Source: Haloquadratum walsbyi J07HQW2 (GTDB lineage Archaea; Halobacteriota; Halobacteria; Halobacteriales; Haloferacaceae). From it: a stretch of DNA of 64,000 nt. The stretch lies in the NCBI RefSeq assembly GCF_000415985.1, contig NZ_KE356561.1, forward strand, positions 1,007,729 through 1,071,728, given 5' to 3'. Below the pieces are notes generated by a model. That model was not told the origin of the DNA, made no database searches, and saw nothing but the letters and a program-made list of their open reading frames with translations. Position 1 is the stretch's first letter. The number at the start of each line of letters is the position of its first letter. Below, piece after piece: positions 18,186-27,965 of this stretch. The position numbers were made by a program, and so were the translations under genes.

Positions 18186-18300
18186 TCATCGCGCCGGTTC
18201 GGGCAGAGCCGTCGTCAATGATGATATCTCGTATGAGAAGCCCTCACATGAATGCCGGTTGTCAGAGGCACCCCGGCAGGTAGGGATAGGATATGACTCC
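18186..18300 (+). ncRNA. Candidate structured small RNA (possibly H/ACA-like)
   Basis: A GC-rich block inside a 580-bp AT-rich gap between two convergent genes, with no ORF. On the plus strand a first stem (GGGC 18201-18204 with GCCC 18240-18243) encloses a TGATGA motif and a small TCTC/GAGA hairpin, and ACA follows at 18246-18248. A second stem pairs TGCCGG with CCGGCA. Stem, kink-turn-like TGATGA and trailing ACA recall archaeal H/ACA guide RNAs. A TATA-like TATATTATTG at 18139 would fit a plus-strand promoter. I found no box C/D pair. The strand and class are uncertain. The rest of 17,853-18,434 shows nothing else. Confidence 0.35.
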
Positions 18301-18434
18301 ATTTATACTCATTCAACGATGCACTAACTCACTACATGAACAATTCTTCAGGTAATGAGCAATCTATTCATAGACTAAAATGAGTTCGCTATTCAATCAT
18401 CGATGGGTAATGCACCTACAGAGCAATACAATTA

Positions 18435-21400
18435 TTAAGCGACCGCGTCTGCAAGTAGCTCAATAGGATGTGGTGGTTCATCCCCATCTGGTCGGTCACC
18501 AATTTGTGATCGACATGATGCTCCAGGTGCGATGACAACGTCTCCATTGCTATCATCAATCTGGTCGAATAGGATTTCGCCAATAGCCTGTGACATTGAG
18601 TAATGCTCTGCTTCATAACCGAAACTGCCTGACATTCCACAGCATGTTGAGTCGAGCGGGTCTACTTCATATCCAACACGCCGTAGTACACCGACAGTAT
18701 GATGATCTTTCTTTGTTGATTTCTGATGACAGTGTCCATGATATGTCAACGATGGTGCTGTTGCGTTGGCAATGTCAGTGTGTCCTGTATCATCGAGTAG
18801 CCGGAATGTATCGATATATTCCATCACTCCATACGTGCTTTTCGCGACGCGTTCAACGTCCGAGCCTGAAAGAAGATCAAGATAATCACGTTGGAACATG
18901 ACGGCATCAGATGGCTCAACTACAACGACGTCCCACCCATCTGCAATACGGGGTGAAAGAGCATCGACATTTGTTTGTGCCCTCTCTCGAGCCTTCTCAA
19001 GAAATCCCTTAGAGTGTGGTGGTCGTCCAGACCCAGTCACGTCATCTGGAATCTGTATGTGGACGCCGAGTGATTCGAGTGCATGGACCGCCGCTCGACC
19101 CGCTTTAGGATGGTTATAATTCGTGTATGTATCTGGGAATAATAAGACCCGATGAGTTGCTTCACTCGCGGGAATAGCCGCACCACCGCGTTGCTCAAAC
19201 CAATCAACAAAGCTCTGACGATGGAACGGTGGAAGTGTCCGCTCACGCGCAATTCCTAATAGCTTCTCTTGAAGAATACCACTTCCAGGGACCTGTTGGG
19301 CGAGGTTTGAAATCGGAGCGAATTTTGATCCAAGTTCTAAGACTGTGGTAACATTCGCGAATAATTTGTCACGAAAGCTCGAGCCATTTCGCTGATGATA
19401 CTCATGCGTGATTTCTGCTTTCATCTTCGCCATATCGACTCCACTTGGGCAGTCCTTTGCACACCCTTTACATCCGATGCAGAGATCTAATACCTCCTCA
19501 ACAAACTCATCGTCAAACAACTCATCTTCGTCAAGACTTCCACTCATTGCTTGACGGAGCATATTCGCCCGACCACGAGTGCTTTGAATCTCTTCTTCAG
19601 CGGCTCGATACGTTGGACACATTACACCGCCTGTCGTCTCCTGTGGACCACGGCACCCGCCACACCCGTGACAGAGTTCAGCCATTCCTTCGAATCCGTT
19701 TTCGACCTCCCAATTCATCGTCGGCTCAAATCCAGCGTCAAACTCGTATTCAGGGTCAAATCGGAGATTTGCAGTTGGTTCGTGGTCGCCACAGATATTC
19801 CCTGGATTCAATAACCACTGAGGATCAAAGGCGGATTTTAGCTCACGAAAGACGTCCCAAAGTTCGTCTCCGTAGAGTTTTCGATTCCACTGTGTCCGTG
19901 CACGGCCATCGCCATGTTCGCCTGAGACGGAGCCACCATACTTCACCACAAGATCAGTTACCTCATCAGCGATTGATTCGAATGTCTCGACACCCTCAGC
20001 AGTTTTTGTATTAATTAATGGTCGGATATGAAGTACTCCTGGACCGGCATGTGCATAGTATGATGCGAATGTATCATGTTCATCAAGAATGTCCTGAAAA
20101 TCAGAGACATATGCTGGAAGATTTTCTGCCGGAATCGCTGTGTCTTCGATATACGCAATATGTTTTTCATCACTCGTTCGTGAGAGAAGAATTGGAAGTC
20201 CAGATTTTCGCATTTTCCAGAATTTTTCACGAGTCTCAGCATCATGTGCTTCCATCGATTGAATAGCAGTTTGGTTTGCGGTCGTGATCGATGCAGCCTC
20301 AGGGCTTGGATTAGCCTCCGTGTCATCATCTGGAACACGATCAGCAACGAGATCAGCAACTTGTTGACGCCCATGTTCATCAGTCTCAGCATAAAACTCG
20401 ACAAGAAGCATAGCGTCTGTTCCGTCTGGGAGAAGCCCAACAACATCTTCAAATTCGGCAGTCTCTCGAGCAAGATCTAACAGAACATCATCCATTACCT
20501 CAACAGCAGCAGGGTCATGTTCAAGTATCGGTGCCACGTCTTTCATTGCACCTAATACGTTATCATAAGTGAGTAATACGACTGCTTTTGTTTCCGGGAT
20601 GGATGCTAGTGAGACAGTCGCTTCTGTGACCGTGGCAAGTGTTCCTTCTGATCCAGCAAGAAGACGAGCAAGATTGACCGAACCAGGTTCGCTCTGAGGG
20701 TCAATGTCAGAGTTATCGGGGAGACGGCGCTCTCCGCGGAGCTCATCAACGAGCATATCGAGATTATATCCCGAAACATTTCGTTTGAGATCCGGATACT
20801 GATCGGCGATCTCATCAGCATGGTTGGTCAGCGTCTGTGCGACTGTAGCATATATTTGTGCTTCAAGATCACCGTCAGGATTACCGCGCTCACGGAGAGT
20901 TTCTATGCTAACCTCACCGAAGGTCGTAACAGTCCCATCAGCGAGAACGACCTCAGCTGCCTCAAGATAATAATCGGTCTTTCCGTATCGTAATGAATGT
21001 GCACCGGTTGAATTATTCCCAATAGCCCCGCCCAAGACAGATTTATCACCCCATGCAGGGTCAGGTGCAAACTTGAGTCCGTGTGGTTCAGCTGCTGCAT
21101 TTAGATCGCCAAGCCGAACACCGGCTTGTGCAGTTGCAGTCTCATCGTCTGAGTCGATTCTCTCGACATCATCCATGTACCGTGAAAGATCGAGAACAAC
21201 AGCCTCATTTACTGTCTGTCCAGCAAGGCTTGTACCGCCACCACGAGGAAGGACAGGAATTTCTTGCTCTGCGCAGTAATTCATTACCGCAGAAACATCG
21301 TTGGTATGCGCTGGCATGATAACCCCTATCGGCGTCTGCTCATATGCTGATGCATCAGTAGCATATAGTTGCCGTGAATAGGTATCAAACCGAACATCTC

Positions 21401-21542
21401 CATCGACACGAGCATCGAGATCTTCCATCAGCCCCGGTCGCTCGATGTCATCACTGACATAATCATATGTGCCCTCAACAGCAGGATCAGACTCACCGCC
21501 CGGTGAGTGCTCGTCTATCGTAGATGGCGTATTTGTTGCCAT
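18435..21542 (-). CDS. dld: GlcD-GlcF-type FAD/Fe-S dehydrogenase, probable D-lactate dehydrogenase
   Basis: A 1035-residue fusion. The N-terminal half is an FAD_binding_4 oxidase: LPRGGGTSLAGQTV near 98-111 binds the cofactor, and the FAD-oxidase C-terminal domain extends to about 580 with GEHGDGRAR near 541. Next come two 4Fe-4S-type clusters (CHGCGGC near 624 with CPTY near 642; CIGCKGCAKDCP near 688-699). The last third holds CCG-domain motifs HCHQKS and CCGMSGSFG. Together these oxidise a 2-hydroxyacid (D-lactate or glycolate) and pass electrons to the respiratory chain at the inner membrane face. It is divergent from an LctP permease, which favours lactate. All cofactor motifs look intact. 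Confidence 0.88.
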   Translation of the reverse strand: MATNTPSTIDEHSPGGESDPAVEGTYDYVSDDIERPGLMEDLDARVDGDVRFDTYSRQLYATDASAYEQTPIGVIMPAHTNDVSAVMNYCAEQEIPVLPRGGGTSLAGQTVNEAVVLDLSRYMDDVERIDSDDETATAQAGVRLGDLNAAAEPHGLKFAPDPAWGDKSVLGGAIGNNSTGAHSLRYGKTDYYLEAAEVVLADGTVTTFGEVSIETLRERGNPDGDLEAQIYATVAQTLTNHADEIADQYPDLKRNVSGYNLDMLVDELRGERRLPDNSDIDPQSEPGSVNLARLLAGSEGTLATVTEATVSLASIPETKAVVLLTYDNVLGAMKDVAPILEHDPAAVEVMDDVLLDLARETAEFEDVVGLLPDGTDAMLLVEFYAETDEHGRQQVADLVADRVPDDDTEANPSPEAASITTANQTAIQSMEAHDAETREKFWKMRKSGLPILLSRTSDEKHIAYIEDTAIPAENLPAYVSDFQDILDEHDTFASYYAHAGPGVLHIRPLINTKTAEGVETFESIADEVTDLVVKYGGSVSGEHGDGRARTQWNRKLYGDELWDVFRELKSAFDPQWLLNPGNICGDHEPTANLRFDPEYEFDAGFEPTMNWEVENGFEGMAELCHGCGGCRGPQETTGGVMCPTYRAAEEEIQSTRGRANMLRQAMSGSLDEDELFDDEFVEEVLDLCIGCKGCAKDCPSGVDMAKMKAEITHEYHQRNGSSFRDKLFANVTTVLELGSKFAPISNLAQQVPGSGILQEKLLGIARERTLPPFHRQSFVDWFEQRGGAAIPASEATHRVLLFPDTYTNYNHPKAGRAAVHALESLGVHIQIPDDVTGSGRPPHSKGFLEKARERAQTNVDALSPRIADGWDVVVVEPSDAVMFQRDYLDLLSGSDVERVAKSTYGVMEYIDTFRLLDDTGHTDIANATAPSLTYHGHCHQKSTKKDHHTVGVLRRVGYEVDPLDSTCCGMSGSFGYEAEHYSMSQAIGEILFDQIDDSNGDVVIAPGASCRSQIGDRPDGDEPPHPIELLADAVA

Positions 21543-21897
21543 TGTTGATGTGAATTATATTATCTCCGTTCATAAAAACATACACTATATCTGCCGATAC
21601 ATTCATGATATTTATTTGCTATATGCTGACTTCTATTTTATACTTGAGACATGATAAGAAAGTTCGATAGTGATTTTACATGATATATGCTAACAAACTA
21701 CTCAGTGGATAAAATCAGTTAACTATAAACAATAGTGTAGAATAGAAGTTGCGTAGAGTTGAGAAGTAAATATCAGGATCAATATGCATTGTTGTGTATT
21801 GATACCCAATCAATGATGAATCAAATATATTGATTTATAAAATGAATGAAATGACAATAAAATTGAGTTTACTAGATAACGTAGAATCGGTGCACGT
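21543..21897. promoter_or_regulatory. Divergent promoter region of the lactate module
   Basis: A 355-bp, very AT-rich spacer between the dehydrogenase and the permease, holding both promoters. Several TATA-like runs are present, but I see no clear shared operator palindrome. Confidence 0.5.
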
Positions 21898-23676
21898 ATG
21901 GTAGATATCACACTTGCTGCTTTGGCAGTACTGCCGTTAATAACAATCGCTGTATTGATGGTGGGATTGTATCAGCCAGCGACGAGAACGATGCCTGTAG
22001 CATGGCTAATCGCTGTGGGTGTCGCATATGTCGGATGGGAGATGACTCCAACGTTGATTGCTGCTGCATCAATTCGCGGGGCACTGACGGCGACTCGAAT
22101 CCTTGTTATTGTATTTGGTGCAATCTTACTACTATACACGTTACGACAATCCGGTGCATTCGATGTCATTAATGCCGGATTTTCATCAATTAGTGATGAT
22201 CGACGTGTGCAGGTTGTGTTATTGGTCTTCCTCATGGGTTCGTTTATTGAGGGTGCCGCTGGGTTCGGAACACCGGCAGCAATTGTTGGTCCACTGCTCG
22301 TTGGGCTCGGATTCCCTCCATTAGCCGCTGTTGTTGTTGCGCTGACTGGTAATATTCTCGCAATCACATTCGGTGCCGTTGGAACTCCTTTGATTATCGG
22401 TCTTCGTGACGTTGTGTTTGCAGAAGGAACAACTGCAGCTCAGCAGGTTGTCACCTCTGGTGCGTATGAGAGTACGGGAGCATACGTCGCACAGATCGGT
22501 GTCTGGGCGGCTCTAATTCATTCAATTGTTGGGATTGCAATCCCGTTCATTGGTGTTGCGATGATGACGCGGTACTTTGGTGAAGAACGATCAATCAAAC
22601 CCGCGGTTGAAGTGTTACCGTTGACGCTATTCGCATGGGCATCATTTGTTGTTCCATACAATCTGACAGCAATCTATCTTGGTCCAACGTTCCCGGCGCT
22701 ACTTGGGGCAATGGTTGGATTAATTATTGTTACAACCACGCTTCGGGCTGGATACTTCATCCCAGATGATACATGGGAGTTTGGACCGCGGTCCGGGTGG
22801 CCTGATCATTGGGTCGGATCAATTGAACCTGGGCAAGGCGTTGGATCAAAGTCGTCAAGCGACGGAGCGGTTGCCGCTGATGGCGGGACTGCATCGGCAT
22901 CACCAGCCGACAGACATAATGAGGACATGTCGCTTCTGACAGCATGGACACCGTATGTCCTTGTTGCAGCACTACTGATCGCCACTCGTGTTATCGGACC
23001 GGTACAGTCCTTCTTAGCCTCAACAGGTGTTCTTACATGGAATAACATTCTTGGGACACCATTCTCAGAAGGTGTCGAATTACTGTATCTTCCAGGGTCA
23101 TTGTTCATTCTTGTTGCAGTAATAACATATGCGATTCATGGGATGAGCACTGATGAAATCAAAGCATCATGGAGTGAAGCACTTCGAAACATCGCCCCAG
23201 CAGTCATCGCGCTTTGGTTTGCTGTTGCAACAGTCATGATCATGCAGCGATCAGGGAGTAGTATTGTTCTTGAGAATGCTGCAGTCTCTGCTGGCATGCT
23301 TGGATTACTATCAGAGCTGACGGCTAATGTGACAGGTATTGCATTCCCATTCTTCTCAGGATTCATTGGGGCATTTGGCGCATTCATTGCTGGGTCAAAC
23401 ACCGTGAGCGACATTCTATTTGGATTATTCCAGTTCCAAGCCGCACAGGATGTTGGTGCACCGACGGTGATTGTCGTTGCCGCACAAGCTGTTGGCGGAG
23501 CAATTGGGAATCTTATTGCAATTCATAATGTTGTCGCCGCACTCACTGTCGTTGGACTCATTGGTGAAGAAGGTCGCGTAATCAGACTTGAGTTAATTCC
23601 GGTGTTGTACTATGGCGTTGCGACCGGACTGTTGACATTACTGTTCGCATATGTCATCGTCCCGGGAGGCTTCTAA
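21898..23676 (+). CDS. lctP: L-lactate permease family transporter (LctP)
   Basis: A 592-residue membrane protein with about thirteen hydrophobic helices and one long hydrophilic loop near residues 300-345. [19 protein letters not shown] near 117 and the later [18 protein letters not shown] are hallmark LctP signatures. Family members import lactate or glycolate with protons. Divergent pairing with the FAD/Fe-S dehydrogenase makes a compact uptake-plus-oxidation module. The ATG directly follows a short spacer with no obvious ribosome-binding site, as usual for leaderless archaeal mRNAs. Length is close to the family norm of 530-600. Confidence 0.92.
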   Translation: MVDITLAALAVLPLITIAVLMVGLYQPATRTMPVAWLIAVGVAYVGWEMTPTLIAAASIRGALTATRILVIVFGAILLLYTLRQSGAFDVINAGFSSISDDRRVQVVLLVFLMGSFIEGAAGFGTPAAIVGPLLVGLGFPPLAAVVVALTGNILAITFGAVGTPLIIGLRDVVFAEGTTAAQQVVTSGAYESTGAYVAQIGVWAALIHSIVGIAIPFIGVAMMTRYFGEERSIKPAVEVLPLTLFAWASFVVPYNLTAIYLGPTFPALLGAMVGLIIVTTTLRAGYFIPDDTWEFGPRSGWPDHWVGSIEPGQGVGSKSSSDGAVAADGGTASASPADRHNEDMSLLTAWTPYVLVAALLIATRVIGPVQSFLASTGVLTWNNILGTPFSEGVELLYLPGSLFILVAVITYAIHGMSTDEIKASWSEALRNIAPAVIALWFAVATVMIMQRSGSSIVLENAAVSAGMLGLLSELTANVTGIAFPFFSGFIGAFGAFIAGSNTVSDILFGLFQFQAAQDVGAPTVIVVAAQAVGGAIGNLIAIHNVVAALTVVGLIGEEGRVIRLELIPVLYYGVATGLLTLLFAYVIVPGGF

Positions 23677-23845
23677 CACTTACCACTATTCGAGGATTTA
23701 ACGATATCATATATTTTATTTTGGATCAGTATTGATATTTGAATACATACTTATTTTAATCAATTTATTTACTTATTCGGCTCATTAAGACGCAATATTG
23801 AATCACCAATTACATCTATAAATAATTCTGAATGCGAGCGTTCCT

Positions 23846-23888
23846 GACGCATTTAGCTTGTATGCATGCTAGTCAGGCTAAATGAGTC
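23846..23888. repeat. Inverted repeat (11 of 12 bp paired) in intergenic gap
   Basis: GACGCATTTAGC pairs with GCTAAATGAGTC around a 19-nt loop. It lies in the 358-bp gap 23,677-24,034, about 150 bp before the next gene. It could be the lctP terminator or an operator for the uncharacterised cluster. Nothing else stands out in this AT-rich gap. Confidence 0.5.
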
Positions 23889-24034
23889 ACAGTTAGCTTA
23901 TTAATATAACACACGTTTGAGTGAGACATACAGCCCAATATGATATTGGTGTATTCAGATGCGTGTCGGTTCGATCATTTTGACTTTCAGTTTCGCCCAC
24001 AATTCACTTACTAACTGGGGGCATATCACTGATA

Positions 24035-25117
24035 ATGAATGAGAGGCTTTTGACCGCAGGTATTGATCGGTGTCACCGTGCTGGTTTGACCACCTCACGG
24101 TCAAATGATGCGGCGACGCCTCCGGTAATCGCTCGCACGACTAGTAATGATGCGGCGATATCATCTGATGAATCGGTGGATCATACTGAACGTCCAGTGA
24201 CGGATGCTTGTTCATCAAAACCCCCAACGCCAGAGACGCTATTATCTTCAGGATGGGCTATTGCAGTTGAGACAATACGCAAAATTGATCCGACAATGGT
24301 GCTCTCACGTGTTTGGAATAATCAATCCAATAACCGAGCAACGTTATTTGTCGTCTCAACTCAACAGGCAGCATCAAAGATTGCAAATATTTTAACCTCA
24401 CCGGTTGGCGTTGCAGACGTTACTACCGATGGACGGCAGTTCTACGCTGGACCGGACCGAGTCCCACTTGATGAAGGAGGATATGCCGCCGTTCCGACAT
24501 CAGCGACTCTTTCGTGGCATGAATCTCGAACGGTATCAGGACAGCCTGGTCTAGTTGCAACGGTCTCAGATAACTCCCCAGAGTTCATCTCAAGTGATGA
24601 CCTTACGGAAACGACAGAGACCGGTAACGCTAATCTCGAAGGAGAAGGGAAAGCAGAGTCGACATCAGCGGATGAAAGGACATCTATGGGATCGACCTCA
24701 GATGCAGATGAAGATGATACTGAGGAAAGCATGGCTGCCGATATGAACCCGTCAGCAGGGACGAGGGTGAATGATGATCTAAGTCCAAGTTCACACACAG
24801 ATTCGGATGCAGACGCAGATACGAACACGAATAGACCATGGGTTGAACTTCGTGCCGATGGTGATGTTCTTGTGCGACTCAGTAACGTCGACGCACTCGC
24901 ATGCCCACCGCGGGAGCGATTTCCATATGCGTACCACCGCGATGATGATAAGCAGATTCGAGTACTCGATTTTGCGGGACGACCAGTGGAGCGATACGGT
25001 GGAATTGCCGACATGCGTCACAATGGATTTCAACCGGTTCCAGCACCATTGGTGCCGGAGCATATGTTCGATAAATCAGTGACCGGCTGGTGGAGTATCC
25101 TGACCGCTCAACAGTGA
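24035..25117 (+). CDS. Uncharacterised acidic haloarchaeal protein
   Basis: A 360-residue protein I do not recognise. Two compact-looking parts, about 70-165 (LLSSGWAIAVETIRKIDP ... YAGPDRVPLDEGGYAAVP) and 275-360 (PWVELRADGDVLVRLSNVDA ... WWSIL), are separated by a roughly 100-residue linker of Asp, Glu, Ser and Thr. The N-terminal 65 residues are also low-complexity. No catalytic motif, signal peptide or membrane helix is visible. It overlaps the next gene (HEXXH membrane protein) by GTGA, so they are probably coupled and may work together. Function unknown. Confidence 0.65.
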   Translation: MNERLLTAGIDRCHRAGLTTSRSNDAATPPVIARTTSNDAAISSDESVDHTERPVTDACSSKPPTPETLLSSGWAIAVETIRKIDPTMVLSRVWNNQSNNRATLFVVSTQQAASKIANILTSPVGVADVTTDGRQFYAGPDRVPLDEGGYAAVPTSATLSWHESRTVSGQPGLVATVSDNSPEFISSDDLTETTETGNANLEGEGKAESTSADERTSMGSTSDADEDDTEESMAADMNPSAGTRVNDDLSPSSHTDSDADADTNTNRPWVELRADGDVLVRLSNVDALACPPRERFPYAYHRDDDKQIRVLDFAGRPVERYGGIADMRHNGFQPVPAPLVPEHMFDKSVTGWWSILTAQQ

Positions 25118-25596
25118 CAGACGACTCGCGCACTTGGGGGCGAACAGTTGCTCGAGTGCTTGTTGCACCGATTGTGCTTCCACATGAACTCGCTCACGCG
25201 GCTATTGCGGTACTACTTGGACTTGACCCGGTGATTCGTATTCTTCCACAGTGGTCAGGGACAGCAGTACCACTAGGTCAATTTAACGCTGAAATCGATA
25301 CATCAACACCAACATGGGCAATACAAGCAGTTGCAGCAGCGCCATTACCGGTGTATCTCAGCGTTGCTGCATTGACTGGAATATTCATGTCTGTCGATAC
25401 AGCAGCAATTCTTCCAGTTATTCTGTTATTAAGTTTCTCGGCAAGTTTATCGGTTGGTGATATCGCAATTATCAATAATCCAGCTGAGGCCCGTGAAGCC
25501 GGAGCGTTTGTCGTACAAGACTCGACGTGGCAAAATATCACAGTTATTACAACTCCGATTACGACTGCAGTAATCGCGATACTATTGATACTGTGA
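25114..25596 (+). CDS. HEXXH-containing membrane protein (putative metalloprotease-like)
   Basis: A 160-residue membrane protein with about four hydrophobic helices. HELAH near residue 24 matches the HEXXH zinc motif of intramembrane metalloproteases such as M50, and lies at a membrane helix as in that group. A second metal ligand motif (for example NPxxD) is not obvious; INNPAEAREA near 130 is a weak candidate. The GTG at 25114 is preferred because it overlaps the previous stop by 4 nt; a GTG at 25090 would overlap by 28 nt. It may be a regulatory protease or a degenerate relative that only keeps the fold. Confidence 0.65.
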   Translation: MTDDSRTWGRTVARVLVAPIVLPHELAHAAIAVLLGLDPVIRILPQWSGTAVPLGQFNAEIDTSTPTWAIQAVAAAPLPVYLSVAALTGIFMSVDTAAILPVILLLSFSASLSVGDIAIINNPAEAREAGAFVVQDSTWQNITVITTPITTAVIAILLIL

Positions 25597-25680
25597 ATTA
25601 ATCACATCGAATTTGATGATATGGTCATCTGTTGTTGTGACCGACAACCCAATACAGATGTAGAACAGAATGTGCATGTT

Positions 25681-25863
25681 ATGGCAGATGAAGCCTATCA
25701 GATTACACTGACTGAACCGCATGAGATTACAGATGGCGATGAGAAAACAATTACCGTCTCAGGATATGAGGACGTCGGTAGCATGTTTATGTTACAGTTG
25801 AGTGATGGTGGAACTCGTTCTATTGGAAAGCAGTTAATTGAAGATGTAACACCGGTTGAGTGA
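25681..25863 (+). CDS. Small uncharacterised beta-rich protein
   Basis: A 60-residue acidic protein (MADEAYQITLTEPHEITD...) that alternates strand-like segments and ends QLIEDVTPVE; perhaps a small barrel. The ATG at 25681 is chosen because the 20 codons before it (with a CCC run of cysteines) do not look coding. It follows the HEXXH gene by 84 bp on the same strand. No function is assigned. Confidence 0.55.
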   Translation: MADEAYQITLTEPHEITDGDEKTITVSGYEDVGSMFMLQLSDGGTRSIGKQLIEDVTPVE

Positions 25864-25989
25864 GGACAGCTCTATACTGACTATCCGAGCCTACTAATTT
25901 TAGCAATTTAATTGCACGTTACGGTCAGTTTAATACATTCACTCACTACGTGGCAAAGATTCGTTTGTCTGCGGTGAGTACACTAAGCG

Positions 25990-26446
25990 ATGACAGCCGA
26001 TCAATATGATACTGAGACAATGACAGAACAAAGTGTCGACCCAGCCACTATCTCCGCAATTAGTGGATTTGTCGGGACAATTACAGGATTAAAACGAGGC
26101 GGTCCTGGTGGAGCGATTATTGGTGGACTTGTTGGCGGGACAGTTGGATATGTTGTTGGCGCAGGCACGGCAGCACAATCTGAGACGGATGGCGACGCAG
26201 ACGTGGACGTAAACACTGATGCGGACTTTGACAGATGCAGATACAGATACAGATACAGATACAGATATGGACTCTGAAGCGTCGTCTGAGACAAGTGCTG
26301 ACCCAGTCGATATCACGATTGATGAGACTGATGAACCATCAGAAGAGACAACAGAGCACCGTGATGAATCTGAAATCGATAATGACGAAGATAGCGAAAT
26401 CGATGCAACAGAAGATTCAGATGAGACGGCGGACGATGCTAAGTAA
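25990..26446 (+). pseudogene. Glycine-zipper membrane protein with frameshifted acidic tail
   Basis: The first frame (25990-26277) encodes a polar N-terminus and a glycine-zipper hydrophobic segment (GGPGGAIIGGLVGGTVGY). Then the frame turns into an implausible Arg-Tyr run through four GATACA hexamers. One base over, the same DNA encodes an acidic Asp/Thr/Glu/Ser tail to 26446, of the kind seen in neighbouring proteins. A single-base insertion around 26227-26234 would explain this; without it the gene would encode about 151 residues. Either a sequencing or natural frameshift; the short 95-residue product would lose the tail. Confidence 0.6.
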
Positions 26447-26642
26447 CTGTTAGTATAACAGTATATAGTATCAGAACATCTGAAGTACGATAGCGCAATT
26501 GAAGTACTGAAAATATTTTCTGACATTCCTGACCGCTAAGACGATGTCTAGCGATGGACCTAGATTACCCATTCTCATGATACTGTATTCACTATGACTC
26601 AGAATTGTGCTCTCAACGATAACGAAATTAGCACACTGACTT

Positions 26643-27782
26643 TCAGTTATGATCTTGACCTGAGTCTGAGTCATTGAATAGTCCAGTCGACATATACCGT
26701 TCTCCACTATCCCAGAAGACAGTAATAATTAGCGGGCAGTCAGAGCGCAGATCACTCTCATCAGAATCTATAGCCATTCCACTTTCATGTTCCACTTTTT
26801 TATCGGTATCCGGAGCATCCGTGACTCCGGACGTATCGATATCACCAGTGTCAGTAGATGTAGGCGTAGATGTAGATGATGATGATATCGCAGCGGGTTC
26901 TGACCCGGGTAAATCCTCAATGACGTATCCTGGCTCTCGCTCATTGCAAGGTTGAGTGGGATCAGCAAGTTGTGTCGCAATGCGTTTTGCGGCGATGTTT
27001 GACGCTGCAGAAGATTGTCCAACAAGAATGCCCTCCTCACGTGCCAGACGCCGACATTCTGACTCAGCTGCATCAATGCTGACGGTCTCGACACTGTCGA
27101 TTAATTCGGTGTCTAGATTTGGGCTGATAAATCCTGGACCCATGCCCTGAAAATCATCACTCGCGGGTTCTGAACCTGAAATAACTGCATTTTCGGCTGG
27201 CTCAACAGCAATGACGGACATATCCGGAAATTCTTCACGAAGACGTCTCCCAATACCGGAGAGTGTCCCACCGGTTCCCACACCGGCAACAAGTGCATCA
27301 ACAGTCCGTCCCTCAATCTGTTCGAGAATTTCTTCAGCGGTTGTCAGATAGTGAGCATCAGGATTAGCCGGGTTTTCGAACTGTCTCAGTTGTGTCATCC
27401 CACCATTTTCAAGTTCATCAGCGCGATCTTTAGCATCGCTGATGGTGCCTTCAATCAACTCTATTTCAGCACCATACGCTCGCATCAACTCGCGCCGTTC
27501 AGGCGACTGTGAGGCGGGCATCACTACCGTGAGATCATATCCTTTCGCAGCGGCAGCGACTGACAGCCCGATACCAGTGTTTCCGCTCGTTGGTTCAACA
27601 AGAGCGTCACCTGGCTCAATATCACCAGCGCGCTCAGCACGCTCAACCATTGCGAGTGCCGGTCGATCTTTTGCGGAACCGCCGGGATTTTTCGACTCAA
27701 TCTTTGCAGCGATTGTCGCACCTGGCGGGGAGTCAACGCGGACAAGCGGTGTTCCAATTGTTTCCAAAATGTTCGCGTTCAT
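26643..27782 (-). CDS. cysK: Cysteine synthase (PLP-dependent) with acidic internal insertion
   Basis: A 379-residue enzyme of the CysK/CBS fold that makes cysteine from O-acetylserine (or O-phosphoserine) and sulfide. The PLP lysine is in NPGGSAKDRPA (Lys38); PTSGNTGIG near 64 and GVGTGGTLSG bind the phosphate and substrate. The usual C-terminal strand and tail (CPLIITVFWDSGERYMSTGLF) is present, but about 70 Ser/Thr/Asp-rich residues are inserted just before it (roughly 275-348). Typical CysK proteins are 300-325 residues. The insertion includes a PTSTDTGDIDTSG-like stretch. The core looks active. The gene stands alone, convergent with the frameshifted gene upstream in coordinate order. Confidence 0.88.
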   Translation of the reverse strand: MNANILETIGTPLVRVDSPPGATIAAKIESKNPGGSAKDRPALAMVERAERAGDIEPGDALVEPTSGNTGIGLSVAAAAKGYDLTVVMPASQSPERRELMRAYGAEIELIEGTISDAKDRADELENGGMTQLRQFENPANPDAHYLTTAEEILEQIEGRTVDALVAGVGTGGTLSGIGRRLREEFPDMSVIAVEPAENAVISGSEPASDDFQGMGPGFISPNLDTELIDSVETVSIDAAESECRRLAREEGILVGQSSAASNIAAKRIATQLADPTQPCNEREPGYVIEDLPGSEPAAISSSSTSTPTSTDTGDIDTSGVTDAPDTDKKVEHESGMAIDSDESDLRSDCPLIITVFWDSGERYMSTGLFNDSDSGQDHN

Positions 27783-27965
27783 TGATACATATATTCGCTA
27801 GTGATAGATAAGATAGTGGCGACCAAAACAGGTATTGAATTATAAATACTGTCCTTGGTAGTCAATTCGGTCCAGCTGAGAGTATCATTTGCCACTATAT
27901 TGTTTCGATAGCTGTGGTATTGTATATATCCGTAGATTTAGGACGACTCACAATAATTACAAAAC

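Noticed and set aside
18186-18300. C/D box sRNA interpretation
   Set aside because: A box-C-like TGATGA is present but no CTGA box D follows at a proper distance on the plus strand.
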